Shown in pieces: positions 61,087 through 64,000 of a DNA stretch of 64,000 nt. Both the position numbers and the translations under genes were made by a program. The notes beneath the pieces are model-generated. The model saw only the letters and a list, made by a program, of their open reading frames with translations. It was not told where the DNA came from and searched no databases. How positions within the stretch are numbered: the stretch's first letter is position 1; each line of letters opens with the position of its first letter. Location of the stretch: assembly GCA_047967505.1 (NCBI GenBank), contig CM106538.1. One strand, 5' to 3'. Source of the DNA: Dipteris shenzhenensis (lineage: Eukaryota; Polypodiophyta; Polypodiopsida; Gleicheniales).

Positions 61087-61225
61087 TTAGGGTTAGGGTT
61101 TAGGGTTTAGGATTTAGGATTTAGTCTTTAGGGTTTAAGATTTAGAGTTTTTGGTTTAGGGTTTAGGGTTTATGATTTAGTGTTTAGGAGTTTAGGGTTT
61201 AGGGTTTAGGGTTTAGCGATTAAAT
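61087..61225. repeat. Interstitial telomere-like repeats, TTTAGGG orientation
   Basis: TTTAGGG and GGTTTAGGATTTA variants run for about 130 bases, in the orientation opposite to the block at 59755-60215. Together they bracket the palindromic array with both telomere-like blocks pointing outward. Confidence 0.9.
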
Positions 61226-61358
61226 GTTTAAAGTTTAGGATTTACGATGGTTAAGATGTTTTGGTATTAATTGTTTAAAGTTTAAAGTAATAATAAGCTC
61301 AATGATTATTTATTGTGTCTTTTTTTGAGTTGCTAATCTATTTTTGTACATAAAACAG

Positions 61359-62498
61359 GTATTCACCCTAATAGAGGGTATGGATGTGGTGTTATATAAG
61401 AAGAATGAAGTGGCGTCTTTTGGATGAATTCATAGTCTTGATCCTATGAATGTGTGTCATTTCCAACATTGTGGTGAGAGAAGATGTGTAGTGATAATCA
61501 CAAACGTTGTAAATCCTGAAGTACATTTAAAATATCCACATGGAGACTTTGAAACATCGGGAGATATCTTACAATGTGACATACTTGATATGCAAGCACA
61601 CAAAACGCTCTGGGATCAAGACGAAATTGTTCCAAAGACGTACTTTGAAGATATTAAGAAAACTTATTTTCAGAGGGAAAAAGTAGAGATGTTATCTTGA
61701 TCCAAAGAAGTTTTAGCAATTGGCAACTTTAAGGGCTATGCTCATAGTTTTCTCTGTATAGTGGAGATAATTAAGTTGACTAGTGCAGGTGTCATTCAAA
61801 ATGCAATGGATAGTACTTCAGATCTAGACGTCCATAATACTATGTCTCATCTACAAGTTCATAGTACTTGTAAATGGGGTTTAGGTTTCTTGAAATCAAG
61901 TTTGCCCAAGACAGTTTCCTTCAATGTCATGGAAGACACAACAAAATATTATCAGAAGAAAAGGACTATAACACAAATGGGATCCAAATTGATAAGAAGC
62001 TATAGTAGTGATCAAGAGTATCATAGTGGCATGCTCACAGGTATTGAGGATATTATAGTAACAGATGTTAATGCAAAAAAGGTTTCTTGTGTTACAAGTG
62101 ACTCAAATATACTCACTGGTATAGAAGACTTGTCTTGTGTTGCAAGTGACTCGAATAGGCTAATATAAGACTTGTCCTGTGTTGCAAGTGACTCCAACAG
62201 GCTCACTGGTATAGAAGACTTGTCTTGTGTTGCAAGTGACTCGAACAGGCTCACTAGTATAGAAGACTTGTCCTGTGTTGCAAGTGACTCAAACATGCTT
62301 ACTGATATAGAAGACTTGTCTTGTGTTGAGAATAATAAGATGGGACCACAAAGAAAAATACACGTCAAGATCGATGTTTTTATTATTTTTGCAAGCACAA
62401 ATAATAAAAACATCATCGATATAAGTGTCGAAAAATGCGCATCCGTATTAGTGTCAGTATATATTGACACTAAATCTGTCAGTATATACCAACACTAG
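61359..62498 (+). pseudogene. Frame B: decayed protein with a DUF8039-like N-terminus and a 16-residue repeat
   Basis: After the acceptor TAAAACAG (ends 61358) one frame runs to 62498, broken by TGA at 61425 and 61698 and TAA at 62166; both TGA can come from CGA by one C-to-T change. The start reads EGMDVVLYKKNEVASFG, IHSLDPMNVCHF and CVVIITNVVNPEVHL. That pattern (V-LY, SLDP, C-V-V, P-hydrophobic-GD) resembles the DUF8039 domain found with plant En/Spm-type transposases; the match is by eye and uncertain. Four or more 16-residue units (TGIEDLSCVASDSNRL) follow, then a tail with DVFIIFASTNNKNIID. Possibly the second protein of the element that also carries frame A. Confidence 0.5.
62095..62332 (+). 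repeat. 48-bp coding minisatellite inside frame B
   Basis: Units of CTCACTGGTATAGAAGACTT plus GTCTTGTGTTGCAAGTGAC repeat about five times in phase with the frame. One unit lost 6 bases, and a stop (TAA at 62166) lies there. Confidence 0.9.
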
Positions 62499-62525
62499 TA
62501 TGAGCATCAGTATATACTGACACAA
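62449..62525. repeat. Three near-palindromic GTCAGTATATACTGACAC boxes
   Basis: GTGTCAGTATATATTGACAC at 62451, CTGTCAGTATATACCAACAC at 62476 and CATCAGTATATACTGACAC at 62505 are spaced about 25-30 bases apart over the end of frame B. The dyad symmetry would suit a dimeric DNA-binding protein or a subterminal element motif. Confidence 0.7.
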
Positions 62526-62529
62526 TATA

Positions 62530-62930
62530 GAAGCAAAAAATATATTTGTGTGGGATAGAATAGGGCTTCTTATAGCCCCATTTTTCCCCACTATACATAT
62601 TTTATTACAAGGTGGCATAAAAATCTATACATTTCATCCAAGCTACAAAATTTCCTATATCCTTTTGTATTACAAAATATGTCACCTACAAGATTTCCTA
62701 TAGCTATCTCATATTATACATGCCATCTAGCTCAACAATATAAATAAAGATAAAAGTAGAAACTATTTGCATTCAAAATTTTTTGATTAGTCTCCAAAAA
62801 ATATATTATCATGTATCTACAAATAAAATTAGTCTCTAAAAGAGACATTGTTATGTATATGTTAAAGAAAAAAGTTTACCACTCTACATTATTGTCACTC
62901 ATATTATCGCTCTCTTACATCATGGCTAGA
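62530..62930. other. AT-rich spacer
   Basis: No feature recognised. Confidence 0.5.
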
Positions 62931-62934
62931 AGGG

Positions 62935-63279
62935 TCACTCATGAACTCTTCTTGCTATGTATTTGTACTCTTCTTGGATGATGTACTCACAGTCCAAGAA
63001 GGTCTCAACACAATACATTATGTCCTTCATGTGATAGAATTTATTGATATCGGCCACGAACCAGTTTCTCCAAAGATTTTTGAGGCTCCTTATGTTGGTT
63101 CTTGCAACCTGCAAGAAATGCTCCTCCAATGAAGCTCCCTCTCGATCCCAACCATGTACACACACTTCCACATTAAATTTAATCCATTGTTCATCATGTT
63201 TAATTTTTGCTACGATATGGGATAGCAGGGTGTCCACATGCCATACCGTAGCAACATGAGGGAGAGATTTTGGGTTCAT
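62935..63279 (-). CDS. Unrecognised 114-residue reading frame
   Basis: The minus-strand frame from ATG at 63279 to TGA at 62935-62937 has a protein-like composition: WHVDTLLSHIVAKIKHDEQW, then FNVEVCVHGWDREGASLEEH, then RSLKNLWRNWFVADINKF and YCVETFLDCEYIIQEEYKYI. It holds four Trp and a mix of charged and hydrophobic residues, unlike the AT-driven frames nearby. No signal peptide or membrane segment is seen. It may be one exon of a larger gene or a transposon relic. I do not recognise the family. Confidence 0.35.
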   Translation of the reverse strand: MNPKSLPHVATVWHVDTLLSHIVAKIKHDEQWIKFNVEVCVHGWDREGASLEEHFLQVARTNIRSLKNLWRNWFVADINKFYHMKDIMYCVETFLDCEYIIQEEYKYIARRVHE

Positions 63280-64000
63280 TGAAGACTACCAGTGATTTGA
63301 GCAGTCCATTAATCTAGTGAAAAACAACAAGCAAGTAGGGGCACAGAAAACACATTACAACTGAAATAAGACTCTTGGTCAACTTAGGCACATGTCTCAC
63401 ATGTTTCAAAATAAATGCAGACCCATTTGCAAAAGAAAACTTTATGTCACCTACTCCCACTATGTCACATGCATAGTCATTTCCAAGATGCACACAACCT
63501 GTCTAAGAGAGAGGAAGAGATAAAAGAGAAGAAAAGAGAGGAAGAGATGGAAAGAAGAGAAATGGAAAAAAGAAGAGAGGCAAAGCATTAGGAAAAAAGG
63601 GAGCTCATTTTGGGGCCTTTTACGGTTTGGAAAAATAACCTCTCAACCAATCAATAGAAGGCCAACGTAACGTTGAAAATTCACGAAAATAAGAGAAAAT
63701 AGAAAAAAGAAACAATACTTTATGTAAGTACAAGCGTGCTACATTAATGAGGAGATTGGTTTTTTATTCGTAGAAGATCTTTGGACAAGAAGATAGAATC
63801 TAAACTGACATTTTATCTGACAAGATCCTTCCCGCTTCCACCTTCCTTTGAATTTTCAAATATTGTGCCGCCTTTCGTGCGAAAGGTCTACCATTCTACA
63901 CCATTGCCTCATTGTGCAACTGCCTTCCTTTTCCAAAACTGCTCCCTTGATCCTGTTTGGCGTAGAGTAAGATGTTTCTCGTCAACTGTCTGTTTGCCCA
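63280..64000. other. Spacer with a short GA-rich patch
   Basis: AGAGAGGAAGAGA repeats fill 63508-63590. GC content and gene-like composition rise after 63800 (CTTCCCGCTTCCACC), which may mark the approach of a gene outside the window. Confidence 0.4.

Overview
This 64 kb window is nuclear DNA of a land plant. The evidence is plant-type CACTA (En/Spm) elements with TNP2, DUF4218 and DUF4216-like domains, interstitial repeats of the plant telomere type (CCCTAAA/TTTAGGG), GT-AG introns, and part of a gene for a LAX PANICLE 2-like protein with a RAWUL domain. The species is not clear from the sequence. Gene density is very low. Most of the window is AT-rich spacer and transposable-element debris, which fits a large repeat-rich genome.

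Layout. 1-4.4 kb: 3' part of a CACTA element (copy 1) whose DUF4218 region carries a MITE. 4.4-13.5 kb: MITEs and a LINE on the minus strand that seems split into a reverse-transcriptase part (11.1-12.7 kb) and a post-RT part (5.6-6.7 kb). 13.5-23.2 kb: tandem duplications, more MITEs and AT-rich spacer. 23.5-26.1 kb: three contiguous exons, minus strand, of the LAX2-like gene, the only convincing host gene; its GC-rich 5' flank is at 27.2-27.8 kb, and its first and last coding exons were not found. 28-44 kb: spacer, two old CACTA remnants on the minus strand, a possible zinc-knuckle gag remnant, and a GC-rich island with TATA box and splice donor at 38.2-39.2 kb. 44.3-45.6 kb: GA-rich satellite with a MITE inside. 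45.8-49.6 kb: CACTA copy 2, closely related to copy 1 but lacking the transposase core. 50.3-52.1 kb: minisatellites, one with a MITE inside. 53.9-62.5 kb: an unusual block in which two divergent decayed reading frames (A minus, B plus) flank a 2 kb imperfect inverted repeat and a palindromic array bounded by outward-facing telomere-like repeats.

Three things stand out. First, one MITE family with TIRs like CTCGGGGGGGTCACT and 8-bp target-site duplications recurs at least ten times; one insertion can be compared with its empty site in the sister CACTA copy. Second, both CACTA copies share an in-frame stop, so they probably descend from an already defective element, and copy 2 then lost segments at short microhomologies. 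Third, the 53.9-62.5 kb block may be a single undescribed element: frame A holds four in-frame stops over 593 codons and frame B three over about 380 codons, nearly all of them explained by single C-to-T changes. No computation or database search was possible; family names rest on recognisable motifs.
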